64,000 bases of DNA, taken from Chelonoidis abingdonii (lineage: Eukaryota; Chordata; Testudines; Testudinidae). The stretch covers positions 69,636,100-69,700,099 of the forward strand of contig NC_133773.1 in the NCBI RefSeq assembly GCF_003597395.2. Direction: 5' to 3'. The notes beneath the pieces were generated by a model. It saw only the letters and a list, made by a program, of their open reading frames with translations. It was not told where the DNA came from and searched no databases. This document shows positions 22,111 through 34,209 of the stretch, in pieces (the first letter of the stretch is position 1; each line of letters starts with the position of its first letter). Position numbers and translations under genes: made by a program.

Positions 22111-22325
22111 ATAGTCCAGCAGTGAGGATGTTAGTCTGGTACTTGAGAGATCCAGGTTCAGTTCCCAGAACCTCTACAAAACTTCTTTTGTGACCTTTGA
22201 CAAAGTACTTCATCTCCCTGCTCCGCAGTTCCCCATCTGTAAAACAGGGATAATAGCACTGGCCTACCTCGTAGGAGCACTGTGAGGATAAATACATTAA
22301 AGATTTTAAAGTGCTTAAATAATTA
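22111..22325 (+). mobile_element. MIR-type CORE-SINE
   Basis: Order of parts as in MIR: tRNA-like head with 'ccaggttcagttcccag' (B box), then 'tgacctttgacaaagtactt', then 'ccccatctgtaaaacaggga', then 'gtgaggataaatacattaaa' and 'agtgcttaaat'. Ancient and heavily mutated. Confidence 0.75.
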
Positions 22326-22413
22326 GTTAATGGGGGTGGTGTACGTGCAGTCCAACCATGTTTCTTCCCCTCTTCCTATATTGGGCAGTGGAAACGGGTC
22401 TAGTGTAGAGCCA

Positions 22414-23029
22414 TGTAGTAGATTCAGCACTCACTGCTACAGTGGCTCCTGCTGGTCAGTCTCGGTAATTACCTCCTCATCCTTGGAGTGCCCCCTGCTG
22501 GCTGGTGTCTCACCTGCTGCAGGCCCCCACTATCCCTCCCTCTTATCTTGAGGTTCTGCCCCACAGCAGTCCTCACACTCTGGGTCTCCCCTCCCAGGGG
22601 AATCCCCAACCCTCTGTACTCACCTTGCCTCAGTGGCTACTGCTGTCATCATCTATCCCCTTTTCTCTGAGGCAGACTGCAGTCTGTAATGGCCACTCAT
22701 CACTGGCAAGGAGGTTGGACCTGCTGCCTTTTTTGGCCCAGCTGTCTCCCTGCAGCCCCAGTACCTCCTTTGGCCTTCAACAAGGCCTTGGCTTGGGGAG
22801 TTGCCAGGGTGGAGCTCCCCAGCTCCTCTTGCCCTTCCCCAACACTGCGCTGCCTCAGGTACCGGTGCTCCCAGGCAGCTAGGCCCTTCTCACCCCAGGC
22901 CTGGAGTGAGACTGTCTCGGCTCCAGTCACAGCCCTCTTGTCAGGGCCAGCTGGGCCCTGGTTGAGCTGGCCACACCTCAGCTGCTCTCACTCCTTTTAT
23001 GCCAGGAACGGGGTAACTGGCCTGCTACA
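22414..23029. mobile_element. Solo LTR, 616 bp, with 5-bp target duplication
   Basis: GC-rich non-coding sequence begins TGTAG and ends CTACA (TG...CA) and is flanked by perfect AGCCA direct repeats (22409-22413 and 23030-23034). This fits a solo LTR left by recombination of an LTR retroelement. Direction is uncertain; a TATA-like 'ataaaagg' lies on the minus strand near 22993-23000. Open frames inside (up to 125 codons) are by-products of GC-richness. A truncated relative starts at 38242. Confidence 0.75.
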
Positions 23030-23039
23030 AGCCATTACA

Positions 23040-23790
23040 TAGTTTTAAATAGACCAGGATTATTATAAGGGATCCTGTTCTGCCCCATTTAAATGTCCCT
23101 TCTATTCTTCCAGAACAGTGTAAAGGAGTCCTAGCATAACTGAGAATCAGGCTTTTTGTATATAAAGGGAGCTTCTTCAAGTGTTATTACCTTCCTTTTT
23201 GTTTTATGCATTATATCACTTTCATGTAGTATGGAACACAACATCTCTCAAAATCCCTTATTCATTTTAGACCATAATGTACTTCAAATTGACTTAGAGG
23301 CCTTGCAGCATAAATTAGGTTTTTAGTGCTACATACTAGACAAGGCCTTGATTATTATTCTGCTAGCTAAGCAGTGTATTAACAATAATTATATTTCCCC
23401 AGTGTAACACCAGCAAAAGGTGAAAACTAGGAATGAGTTTTTAGCGGGCAATAGAAGAGATTCCTCCCTGAACCATAGCCCATTTCTAGATGCAGAATCT
23501 TATTTAAGATCCTAAATGGTCAGATGAACATGGGGAGTCCCTTATCTGAAGAAGACAAAAAAGGGAAAGTGGGGAGGGTAATATATTACTGTGCTCTCCC
23601 TCAACAGGCAGACCTACCTGGGAGCTGGGGTGAGGAGCATATAGAAATTTCTGGAGGGATGGTTTTATGTTATGAACGGCAAGGCTGCAAAAAGATGGAT
23701 AAGCTACCAGATCTGAACTGTTAGGGGTTTGCCTATTCCTAGCTGAGCTATCGCCTGCGAGCACTCTCCAGTAGCAATGAGCAAATGATC
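23040..23790. other. Intronic stretch without recognised features
   Basis: Nothing was recognised. Antisense and sense ORFs of 66-86 codons near 23504-23764 have no familiar motifs. Confidence 0.4.
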
Positions 23791-23794
23791 TTTT

Positions 23795-24150
23795 GGTTCA
23801 GTGACCAAACTGGAAAAAGAAAAAGGTTAGTTTCAGACTGAAACTGAATTTTTTTGTTGCTGAAATCAAAAACCAAAACAAATTTGTTCAAGTCAAACAA
23901 AATGTTTTGAATGTCGATTTCGAAATGAAATGTTTATTTGACTCAAAATTTCATTGTGAAGATGTTTTGAAACAAATGTTGAAACGGTTCATTTTGATAT
24001 CTCTGAATTTTTTTTTTTATTTTTTTTGACAGAAACCATTAGCTGATTTTTTTTTTCAAATTCCCAAATAGTTTCTGTGCCCCCAGAATGCATTTTTTTT
24101 TATTTTTTTTTTTAGGAAATACGCCATTTGCCGTGAAAAATTCACCCACC
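23795..24150. repeat. A/T-rich dispersed repeat ('tcaaaatgttttgaa' type) with poly-T runs
   Basis: Phrases such as 'gtttcagactgaaactgaa' and 'caaaatttcattgtgaag' recall the interiors of 13890-14273 and 53655-53973. Two poly-T tracts lie at about 24008-24030 and 24092-24112. Borders are not clear. Confidence 0.5.
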
Positions 24151-24153
24151 TGG

Positions 24154-24653
24154 TAGACCCCTGTGCAGATACAAATTTATATCTGCAGATGTAGATATCC
24201 GCAGATATAAATCAGTCTCTGCTCTACCAGGAACAGCAGTGGTGAAAGGAGCAGCTCATCGGAGTGCTGCACCCAGGAGCCAGCACCTCCAGCATGGCTG
24301 TACTGCCTCCAGCCCCGTCCCCTCACCAGCAGCTGTCCCTGGTTGCGCCCGTGTGTTCAAGTACCTTGCACGTTCCCAGACAGGAGATGCAGGCGGCTGC
24401 ATGGAAGGGACTCCTGTCTGGGAGTGTGTGAGTTGCTTGAACATGCAAGCACGACCAGGGACAGCTGCTGGTGCCTGCCTCAGTGGGTGGAACTGGCCAG
24501 CGCGGTGCACTGGCTCCTGGGAACAGCACCCCCGATGTGCTACTCCTTTCGCCGCTGTGGTTCCCGGTAGAGCCCTGCACCTCCATGGATACTGATCTAT
24601 ATCCGCTGATATCCGCATCCATGGATATAAATTTGTATCCACACAGGGCTCTA
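24154..24653. mobile_element. 500-bp palindromic (foldback) DNA element
   Basis: The left end TAGACCCCTGTGCAGATACA matches the reverse complement of the right end, TAGAGCCCTGTGTGGATACA. The similarity runs inwards over both whole arms (24154-24386 and 24411-24653) to a central loop of about 24 bases. The inner arm ends are cccagacaggag and ctcctgtctggg. Both arms are GC-rich in the inner half and 'atatcc'-rich outside. Open frames here are palindrome shadows. Confidence 0.85.
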
Positions 24654-24659
24654 CTCCCC

Positions 24660-25660
24660 AGTCTGTGTAAATATAACATGTTAATTACATAACCATTGAC
24701 TTGAATAGACCTCATCACCTACTACTGCTGTCAAAAATCTAGGGTGTGACCTTAATGCCCTCTCAGTTCCATTTTTAAATTAAGTGTTGAGCACACTGGA
24801 AGCCACTGTTTTGTATGCATTTCTTCATGGGAAGGAAGGTTTAACTTTTAAAAGTAATTAGAATATTTCTATTCTGTTTCTTCCTCCCATTTTTTCCTCC
24901 ATCTCCATTGCTCTTTCATAACTCCTCTTTTACCCTTTCTCCTCTTGTTCATAAAGAAGCCTCTCCAAAATGCAGAGAAGTTGGGACAATGGAGAAGAAG
25001 CAGAAGAGATTGAAAAGAACAAGTTATAAGCATTGCTGCAGATTCTGCAGACTTATCAGAGCAGGCCCTGATTTCTGTTTCAGCCAGTCTTCCATTCTGC
25101 AGTATAGGGTATGGAATAGAGGAAAAGTCCAGGCCCTTTATCAAGAATTCTGCTATCTAAAAGGAATCTATAACTATAGTTTAGAACAAGAAAGAAGCGA
25201 GCTAAAAAGTAATCAATTTTTAACATTGTAGTTTAGAGCAGAATGCACGTTTTCTCTAAGGAGGCTCATTAGTGGATTCTGAGGAAACTCAGAGCAGATC
25301 TGAGTGAGCATTTTAGAAGGAAGCGTACATGAAAAATGCTGGACAAGGCAGCCAAGAGATATGTTCAGTAATAGTTCTGTTATTAAAGGCTCTATTCATA
25401 TCTTTGAGCAAAGAAAAATAACACCTGTACATTTAGGTACATACTGGAAATAGAAATAACAACTGCTGTTCAGATAATTACACCAGTTTATAACATTCCT
25501 GAATCTGTTATTTTCTTAAGTACTCTAATAGAAGCCTCCCTAATCACACTGAAGGCAGTGAGTATATGAGGTATCCAAGCCATACCTACTGTGCACCTAC
25601 TGAAACAGGGAGTTTTAGGAAACAGCAGTGTGCTAGCTTTCAGTGTATTGGGTTCCTACA
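24660..25660. other. Intronic stretch without recognised features
   Basis: Nothing was recognised. The 107-codon frame at 24908-25231 has no similarity I know. Confidence 0.4.
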
Positions 25661-25663
25661 GGA

Positions 25664-26205
25664 AATCATAGAATTGTAGGACTGGAAGGGACCTCAAGAC
25701 ATCATCTAGTCCAGTCCTCTGCACTCATGGCAGGACTAAGTATTATCTAGACCATACCTGACAGGTGTTTGTATAACCTGCACTTAAATGTCTCCAGTGA
25801 TGGAGATTCCACAACCTCCCTAGGCAATTTATTCCAGTGCTTAACCACCCTAACAGGAAGTTTTTCCTAATGTCCACCCTCAACCTCCCTTGCTGCAATT
25901 TAAGCCCATTGCTTCTTGTCCTGTCCTCAGAGTTGACGAGAACAATTTTTCTCCCACCTGCTCATAACAACATTTTAGGTACTTGAAAACTATTATGTCC
26001 CCTCTTAGTCTTCTTTTCTCCAGACTAAACAAACCCAATTTTTAAAATCTTTCTTCATGGGTCATGTTTTCTAGACCTTTAATCATTTTTGTTGTTGTTC
26101 TCTGGACTTTCTCTAATTTGTCCACATCTTTCCTGAAGTGTGGTGCCCAGACTCAATACTCCAGTTGAGGCCTAATAAGCAAGGAGTAGAGCAGAAGAAT
26201 TACTT
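25664..26205 (-). mobile_element. CR1 LINE 3' part, antisense
   Basis: Begins aatcatagaattgtaggact and continues with 'ccacaacctccctaggcaat' and 'agactaaacaaaccc'. On the minus strand this is the CR1 3' end and the end of ORF2. It is 5'-truncated near 26205. Confidence 0.85.
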
Positions 26206-26546
26206 GTCATGTTGGTAAAGATGGCACTGATTTGTTTACTGTGATTTCTTATAAAAACTCAAGTGAAGGGAAACCACTTTCATCCACCTTAACTGAAGAA
26301 CTCTTTGATCTTATTGCTGTAACCCTTGTCCTCCATCACCTCTTCCTTTCCCCGTCTTTGTGTTACTCCCTTTACTCACATCATATCTAAAATGATATTG
26401 TTAGCCCTTTGGGATAGGGACATGTTCTTTCTACTTAAGCTGTTGGGTAAATACTGTAAGATGCACAGTAAAAACAGATAATAAAAGTTCTTCATTTTAG
26501 TATTATTTTTTTCCAGCTGTGGAAATGACTGGTTATTATTCTATAT

Positions 26547-28735
26547 TTCATAGATTCCAAGGCCATCGTCTGGTCTGACCTTCTGTATAACACAGGCCAT
26601 AGCACTTCCCCAAAATAATTCCTAGAGCATATGTTTCAGAAAAACAATCAGTCTTGATTTAAACATTGTCAATGCTAAAGAATCCACCGCAACCCTTGGT
26701 AAATTGTTCCAGTGGTTAATTACCTTCACCATTAAAAATTTGCCCCTTATTTCTAGCCTGAATTTGTCTAGTTTCAGCTTCCAACCATTGGATTGTTATA
26801 TCTTTCTCTGCTAGATTGAAGAGTCCATTATCAGATCTTTGTTCCCCTTGTAGGTATCTATAGATTGCAATCAGATCACCCCTTAACTTTCTCTTTGTTA
26901 AGCTAAATAAATTGAGCTGATTGAGTCTGTCACTAGAAGGCATGTTTTCTAATCCTGTAGTTATTCCCCTGGCACTTCTCTGAACCCTCTCCAGTTTTTC
27001 AACATCCTTCTTGAATTGTGGACACCAGAACTGAATGCAGTATTCCAGCAGCAGTTGCACCAGTGCAAAATACAGAGATGAAATAACCTCTCTATGCCTA
27101 TTCAAGATTCCCCTGTTTATGCATCCAAGGATCAGATTAGCCCTTTTGGCCACAGAATTGCACTGGAACTCTCATTCAGCTGATCAGCTACCATGACCTC
27201 CAAATCTTTTCCGGAGTCTCTGCTTCCAAGGATAGAGTTCTCCATCCTATAAGTATGGCCTACATTCTTTGTTCCTAGAAGTATACATTTATATTTAGCC
27301 ATATTAAAACACACATTGTTTGCTTGTGCCCAGATTAGCAAGTGATCCTCTGTGTCAGTGACCTGCCCTCTTCATTATTTATCACTCCCTTAATCTCTGT
27401 GTCATCTGCAAACTTGATCAGTAGTGATTTCATGCTTTCTTCCAAGCAATTAAGAAAAATATTAAATAGTGCAGGGCCAATAACTGATCTCTGTGGGTCC
27501 CAACTAGAAACCCATCCACTCAGTGATGATTCCCTGTTTTGAGATCTATCAGTTAGCCAGCTTTTAATCCATTTAATGTGTGCCATGTTAATTTTATATA
27601 ATTCTATATTTTTATTCAAACTGTAATGGCACCAACTCAAACGCCTTACACAAGTCCACGTATATTACATTAACACCATTGTCTTTATCAACCAACTTTA
27701 TAATCTCATCAAAAAAGGTGTTCAGTTAGTTTGATGGGATTGATTTTCCTTAAACATGCTGATTGTCATTAATCATATTATCTTCCTTTAATTCTTTATT
27801 AGTCAAGTCCCATATCAGTCACTCTATTATTTTGCCCATGATCAATGTCAGACTAACAGGCCTATAATTATCCAGATCATCCTGTTTATTCTTTTAAAAT
27901 ATTGGCACAACATTAGCTTTCTTCCAATCTTCTGGAACTTCCCCAGTGTTCAAAGACTTATTGGAAATCAGCATTAATGGTCCAGCAAGCTCCTCATCCA
28001 GTTCTTTTAAAATACATGGATGCAAGTTATCTGGATCTGCTGATCTAAAAATGTCTAATTTTAGGAGCTGCTGTTTAACATCCTCCTAAGATAACAGTGG
28101 AATAGTAAGAGTGTTATCATAATTATATGATCAGACTCCATTATCTGTTTTTCCTCAAATACAGAACATAAATATTTATTGAACTCTTCTATTTTTTCTG
28201 CATCATTATTGATGATTCTACCATTTCCATCTAGTAATGGGCCAGTACCATTGTCAGGTTTCTTTTTGTTCCTAATATACTTAAAACCCAGCTTTTTATT
28301 ATCCTTAACTCTGCAGGCCATAGAGTTCTCCTTGTGTCTCTTTGCTTTCCTAAACAATTTTCTAAAGTTCTTAGCTTCTGATTTATATTCATTATTATCA
28401 ACTTCCCATTTCGTCCATTTGTTATATTTTATAGCTGCCCTTCACTTCCCTTCTAAACCAGGTTGGGTTTTTAAACAGTACAGCCTTCTTCCTTGTTTGT
28501 GACTTTTGGGGCATTCAGTAAAGTGTTCTTAAACAGTTCCAAATTATCGTTCACATTATTCTGATTATATTCTTTGTCCCAGATGATCTGGCTCATAATT
28601 GATTTGAGCTTTGTGAAATCAGCCCTTTTAAAAATAAGTATTATCGATTTGGACTTTATTCTGATTTCTGGACTCTGTGGCTTTAGTTCCTATTTTAACT
28701 ATAGAGCCTGGGCCAGTTGTAATAATGGCACAGGA
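26547..28735 (-). mobile_element. CR1-type LINE, long antisense copy
   Basis: A second CR1 lineage, distinct from the 25664 copy. Minus-strand pieces run in the right order from right to left: KLGFKYIRNKKKPDNG at 28061-28357, the RT palm with GPALFNIFLNCLEESM and FADDTEIKGV (27335-27640), NNVCFNMAKYKCILLG (27132-27341), then ILGCINRGILNRHREVISSL with EYCIQFWCPQFKKDVEKLER (26716-27153). FADD is the catalytic RT box. Frameshifts separate the pieces. The 5' end, about 28735, lacks the endonuclease domain. Confidence 0.85.
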
Positions 28736-29450
28736 GACTACAATATTGTTTGAAATGTACGTCAAGTAATTTTTTCCACAACTGTTTCCTAATACTCTTG
28801 TTTTGCTTTTGTCTTACATTGATCATTGTACAGTGATTATCTTCCAGATGAGCTGTCAGTGGTATCTTAATATTGTCAGAAAAGAAGCTTCTAATAGATC
28901 TCTTTTGGAATTTTCAAATCAGCTGAAAAAGTACTGCATGACTAAGACTGATATTTTGCAGTTTGAAAGTCTTTTTCAGTGTGATATAATGGCAGCAGAA
29001 AAATGAATGACTGAAAAAAAATTACTGTTATTTCTACTAAGGGACTGCTTTTATAATAAAATCTTAGATAAGAAATTGTCACTGACATAATAATTGATAG
29101 TGTTTCAAAAATCTTTGGTCCTTGTGGCTTTCAAATTAGTTTTTACAAAACAACTGATTATCATATTGATCAATACAGCCTTAATTGCCAAGATGGTTAG
29201 CAGTTTGCTACTGATATCAAATGTTAGAACATATTACAGAGGGGAATGAACAGCTCCTTGTCTCACTGGAAGTCTGAGAGAATAACTTGATTTCTGCTGC
29301 CATGCTTTTTTTTTAAATGTATTATAAAATGTTTGGGATGGATCCTGCAATCCTTTATCCCATGAGTTATCACGTCTTCAGTCAGTAAAGACAATTACTG
29401 GACATACTCTTTTCTCACCACTATATTGTTTAATAATATGCCTCATAGGT

Positions 29451-29512
29451 AAAATCCTGGCCCATGGAAGTTGATGGCAAAACACCCACTGAATTCAGTG
29501 GAGCCAGGATCC
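29451..29512. repeat. Short near-palindromic repeat with CATTGA-like core
   Basis: The left 'aaatcctggcccatggaag' opposes the right 'gtggagccaggatcc'. Same family as 5221-5278. Confidence 0.6.
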
Positions 29513-30359
29513 GACCCCTATTTGTTTTGATGCTGTTTGATTGTGTATTTCTAGAACCAATTTCCACAGGACTTTCAAATCTCCTTTTCCATTCAAAGAT
29601 TAACCAGTCTTTTCTACTGAGCTCTTTAAAGACCCTTTTTATTTTTAAATACTTACAGAAGTTTGTTTTTTATTCCCTTGAATTTTGCCTTTTCAAAGAT
29701 GACCAGGAAAGAAAAAAGGGTTGAGCCTTTTTTTATCTTTATAATGTTTAAAGAGGGACACAAAGGTCCCTTTGCTCCCCAAGAAATATTGGGGATACCA
29801 AGTCTTGCCTCTCGTTTGTTTTGTTGGCTGACTTCACGAATGGCTCAGAACTGTGTACTGGGAGCTTTTCCGACCTTTTTTTGAATCCTGAAGAAAGATT
29901 TTTCTTAAGTGTTTTGGTTAAATGGGTTTTAACAAAAATAAACAAGTAAACCAAGCCAGCCAACCAATAAAAGACAGTTTTAAACAATCTGAATGAAAAT
30001 CATTACCGTTCTTAATTAATCAGCTTTCAGTTCCTTGGTACATGTGATGTCATCATCCTGCTAATTCTACAGTTATCCATAGAGTTTTCTAGATGGTGGA
30101 TTTCTAAAGTAAAGCCCTGTCATTACTTAAAAAAAAATCTTTTAGGCCTTCTTAAGGCATCATGCTCTGAACATGTCTAAGACCTGATATTTGCCAGACA
30201 CCAGAGCAGGAGAGCTGGATGTAGGCCATTGACAGGTGTGTCTGTGGAGGGGCAGCACAGCGCCTATAAAAAAGGATATCTGGGGTCATGGGAACACAGA
30301 GGGTCAGTGTGAGAGAGGTATTGAGCGTGAGCAGGAGAGAGAGGGAGAGATGATTTTGA

Positions 30360-30720
30360 CTGCTAGTTTGTGGGCTACCTAAGCAGCTGGCTTAGGTGCT
30401 TGAGTTCAGGGTAGTGTTGATGACTGAGGATCCCAAGCAGAGCGAGGTGCCTATCTCTGTCCTGTCAGCCAAGAGCACCAGATCAGACACTTAGGCATCT
30501 AAGCCACTCTCCTCTCCTCATTCCTGGCTAGCTTAGATGGCTGGCTTCTGAGGATTCCTTTCTTAGGTGCCTGACTCTTCCCATGCATTGTATCAGGATC
30601 CTGGGCACCTAACTCAGGGCTGAGGATTCCATTGGGTGGCAGGACACCTAACATTAGATGTTGCATTGCTGAGTGGAACAATGCATAAGTACCTTTTGAA
30701 GATCTGAAAGTCCTTCCCAT
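30360..30720. repeat. Dispersed repeat rich in 'cttaggtgcct' and its complement
   Basis: Phrases 'agcagctggcttaggtgctt', 'cacttaggcatctaag', 'ttcttaggtgcctgact', 'gggcacctaactcagg' and 'aggacacctaac' recur in both orientations. This suggests a decayed foldback repeat related to 50618-50870. Confidence 0.4.
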
Positions 30721-32735
30721 ATATTGTATATGGGGAAAAAAAGTATTGTCAGTGGACTGATGATGATCTGCTGTTTTCCACTGTGGACTGGAGGCTATGG
30801 ACCTAATCTAAGAGGGCCGTATCTGCAAAATCAAAGCTAGTACATGTTAGTGGCAACACATTTAGGGTTGTGGTATACTCGAGGGCTATGCATTCTGGCT
30901 CCTTTCTTTGATTCATTCAATTCTGTTTTGAAAAGCTCCACCAGGAGCAATAGGTCAGGTCACAGAGAGGCGGTACAGAGGAATCACTAGGTACTCATCC
31001 TACCTCTACACGCTCCCACCCTCCTGGGAAGCTTCATTAATAAAACTCGTGTTACAATGAGGTCACCTAACAGGTTATCAGAGACTTTGATTTTGAACAA
31101 TGTGTTACACAAACACATACTTGCTATGTATTGAGATTGACGCAGCGTTGTTGAAAATATTTATATCAGTGCAACAATATGTCTTGAACAAACATTAGAC
31201 AGTTACAAAGAAACAGAACATTTTGATTGATGAAATGAAAAACCAGGACATTTGGGACATCTGTGAAGACATACTTAGAGTACTGGGGCATCATCTGAAA
31301 ACCAGGGCTGTCCCCATAAAACCAAGAGGTATGCTTAGTTTATTGCAATGCTGCATTGGAATCCAGTAGCATTGAAGAGTGTGGGGTTCTGCATGGGCTC
31401 TGGGGTCAGTGCATGTGGAGTAGCTTGCAGGATCAAGGCTAATACATGCAGCACTATGGAGAGAGCTAGTTGAAGTCAATAATCACTAAAGAAACCATAT
31501 AATTATTTATAAAATAAAAAAAAATTACAGGGTTTTGAGCATCAGTCACTTAATTAAACCTTGGAATAATTTTTCTTCTGTAATTCTTTGAGTGAAGCTA
31601 GAGGTTTCAAATGCTAAATAGAATAAAGGAAATTTAGAAGTTCGTATTCCTTTTGGTTGTGACTATAGCTATTTTTCTCATATTATGGCCAGAGCTGTTA
31701 ATTGTGGATGTTTTATCCATGATGTCCACACTCTCAGGAGACTGTGCCTCCTTTCCATGGCAACAGACGCAGTGCGCTTAGAAGTAGGAGTCCCTAGACA
31801 TTGTGTAGTGCACGTAAGTGAGGAGCTCTCTAATTAATGTAAGTATTTCCATTTAAGTAACCGTTTGAATTCAACCTTGAAACTTGGTTGCTAGGCTTGA
31901 TATCTTTTTGTATTTTCCCACATACTCTATCCCAGAGTGATCCAATATGAAACAGTGTGCTTTTGCATATCTGGTAATTTTTTGTGAAAGGCATATTTTA
32001 TAAGTAATTCCTTTAGTGGTCATTGTTGACTCTCAGGCAGTTCTCAGTTGTCATATCACGAAGATTATACATACATACAAGCTACTACATTACGCATTGT
32101 ATCTCATGCTTTGGATTCTACGATTCACATTAATTTAGAAGATGAGATATACTGAGGTAGAATGAATATATAGTTCTTTATTTTGAAGGACGCATTTGAC
32201 ACTCATATGCATATGCATTGCTAATCTAAAAATCTATGCTATAATGGATCTCTACAAAACATTAATAAGTGCTAGCTCAACAATTGTGTAAGGCCTCCAA
32301 GCAGTAAGAGGCAGAAAGGAAGTCACTCAGGATATGTTTAAAGACTCATGTATGGCCATGTGCCTGTAGGCTACATCAGGATTAAAATAGGGGAGATAGT
32401 ACATCAGTAATGCCTTGCTCATATATAACTCCAAATAAAGTCAAGGGAGTTGCAGGTGTTTAGCACTTGTGAAAATCAGGCTCTGTTTGTATATTGTATA
32501 AGGCAATGAGGCCACAGTTTTGCTGGGGTCTCGAGGTATCACTAAAATACAAATAAATAATAATAATGGAACTAATTCCAGGGGCTCATTCAGAACCCGG
32601 TCTGATGGAAATATATACAATCACAAATAGAAACAAACCAAATTCCAAGGCCAAAGCTTGACTGCAACTGAAGAGTGAACGCAAGAGGATGCACAGCCTG
32701 CACCATTAGAGTGAATGAGAGCTAACTATAGCATA

Positions 32736-32958
32736 GCAGATTTAGATTAAATTTCAGGAAAAACTTCCTAACCATAAGACCAGTAGGACAATGGAACAGA
32801 CTGCCTAGCGAGGCTGTGAAACCTCCTTCACTGGAAGCTTTCAAAAGGAGGCTGGTTAGCGATCTGCCTGGTTTAGATATAACTTATCCTGCATCTTGGC
32901 AGAAAGTTAGACTAGATGACCCTTGGGGTCCCTTCTAACCCTATGATTCTATAATGTC
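32736..32958 (+). mobile_element. CR1 LINE 3' end, sense
   Basis: RFRLNFRKNF-like coding remnant ('atttagattaaatttcagga'), then 'tggaacagactgcctagcg', then the 3' end 'ttagactagatgacccttgg' and 'ttctaaccctatgattctat'. It is 5'-truncated. Confidence 0.85.
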
Positions 32959-32959
32959 A

Positions 32960-34050
32960 TGAGTGAGTGAAAACAGGTTGCTTGATAAGCTGAAAGCTAT
33001 GGAAAACATTGGTGTGAATCAGAGACAGGGGGCTTGATCCAATGCTTTTGCAGTTAAAGGGGGTTCTTTCATTTACTTCAGTGTATTCTGGCTGAGACCC
33101 TGGATGAGCTACTCAGGAAGCAGGAAGTCATAAAAGGATTCAAAGAAATAAACAAGATTTTACATAGTTGCCAGGCAGCAGAGAAGGAGACAAATAGGAA
33201 TTGGAATTAAAATGTTTGTGCCTACAAGGTCTTAAATGAAGCACAAACCATATTAAAGTAAGGAGTTTTGTATATAATTTGGTGATTTCAAAGGGAAAAG
33301 TGTGACTAATTTCTGGAAAATTAAAAGAGGTCTCAGGGAATGGGAACAGAATATAAAACGACAACTTTCTAAAGTTTTCTCATATGCTGAAGGGGTAAAT
33401 ATAGGTAGGTTAAAGATGGGCTAAACCATAAGATGTATCTCAAATAACCATTTTGTTTATTTCCCCATAATTGTTAATAAAAAGAAATAAAACAATCAAC
33501 GTATTTTAAGCTTTGAAAGCTCTTTAGATTAAAAAGAAACAAAAGAATTCTACTGAGAGTGTTAGTGTGTCGCTATGCAAACAATTGTAATTTAGTAACT
33601 AGAAGTGTTTACTATATACTCGCTATTCTAAGGGGGATTTCTGTAAGGAGTATCACAGGATAAGGATGCCATCTAAAAAGATTTGAAATTTGTTGGAGAA
33701 CATTTGCTTTGAGTAAGTCAAGACAAGCATACTTACACAGCGCAGACAAGACTTTTCAAAGCTACTGAAGAAATGCTGACAGTTTCATTGTGTAATTGAA
33801 GGTGCTTCAGTTTTAATACTGAATCAAACTTAAAATGTGTAAGGGTAACTACCTGATATCAATATCTGGTGGGATTGTTTTCTTGGCAATATCCAAGGCA
33901 CAACTTTATTCAGAAAGAAGGTTTGAAATAAAAAGGCAATCCTGTAGCGTTGAATGTTTATAGATCCATAAAGATAGAAGTTATTGTTGTTTATTGTATT
34001 TATGTATTTCAACATTATTAATTTACAGTGTTCTTCAGTACTTAGTCTTG
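32960..34050. other. Intronic stretch without recognised features
   Basis: AT-rich; nothing was recognised. Confidence 0.4.
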
Positions 34051-34053
34051 AGT

Positions 34054-34200
34054 TTCATAGATTCATAGACTCTAGGACTGGAAGGGACCTCGAGAGGTCA
34101 TCGAGTCCAGTCCCCTGCCTTCATGGCAGGACCAAATACTGTCTGGACCATCCCTGATAGACATTTATCTAACCTACGTTTAATGTCTATCAGGGATGGT
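34054..34200 (-). mobile_element. CR1 LINE 3' end, antisense, with terminal foldback
   Basis: Starts ttcatagattcatagactct and runs 'ggaagggacctcgagaggtc' as an antisense CR1 tail. Its inner end forms a perfect inverted repeat (34147-34165 and 34182-34200). Confidence 0.85.
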
Positions 34201-34209
34201 CTTGAGAGT

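Larger units (their letters stand above)
28750..32730. other. AT-rich intron, mostly featureless
   Basis: Contains a short palindromic repeat at 29451-29512 and a degenerate 'cttaggtgcctgact / cacctaactcagg' repeat at about 30360-30720. No gene was recognised. Confidence 0.4.

Noticed and set aside
22505..22930. Open frames of 76-125 codons in both strands
   Set aside because: They lie entirely within the GC-rich solo LTR and have no retroviral motifs.
24239..24718. Several overlapping frames of 75-131 codons on both strands
   Set aside because: They are mirror images produced by the 500-bp palindrome.
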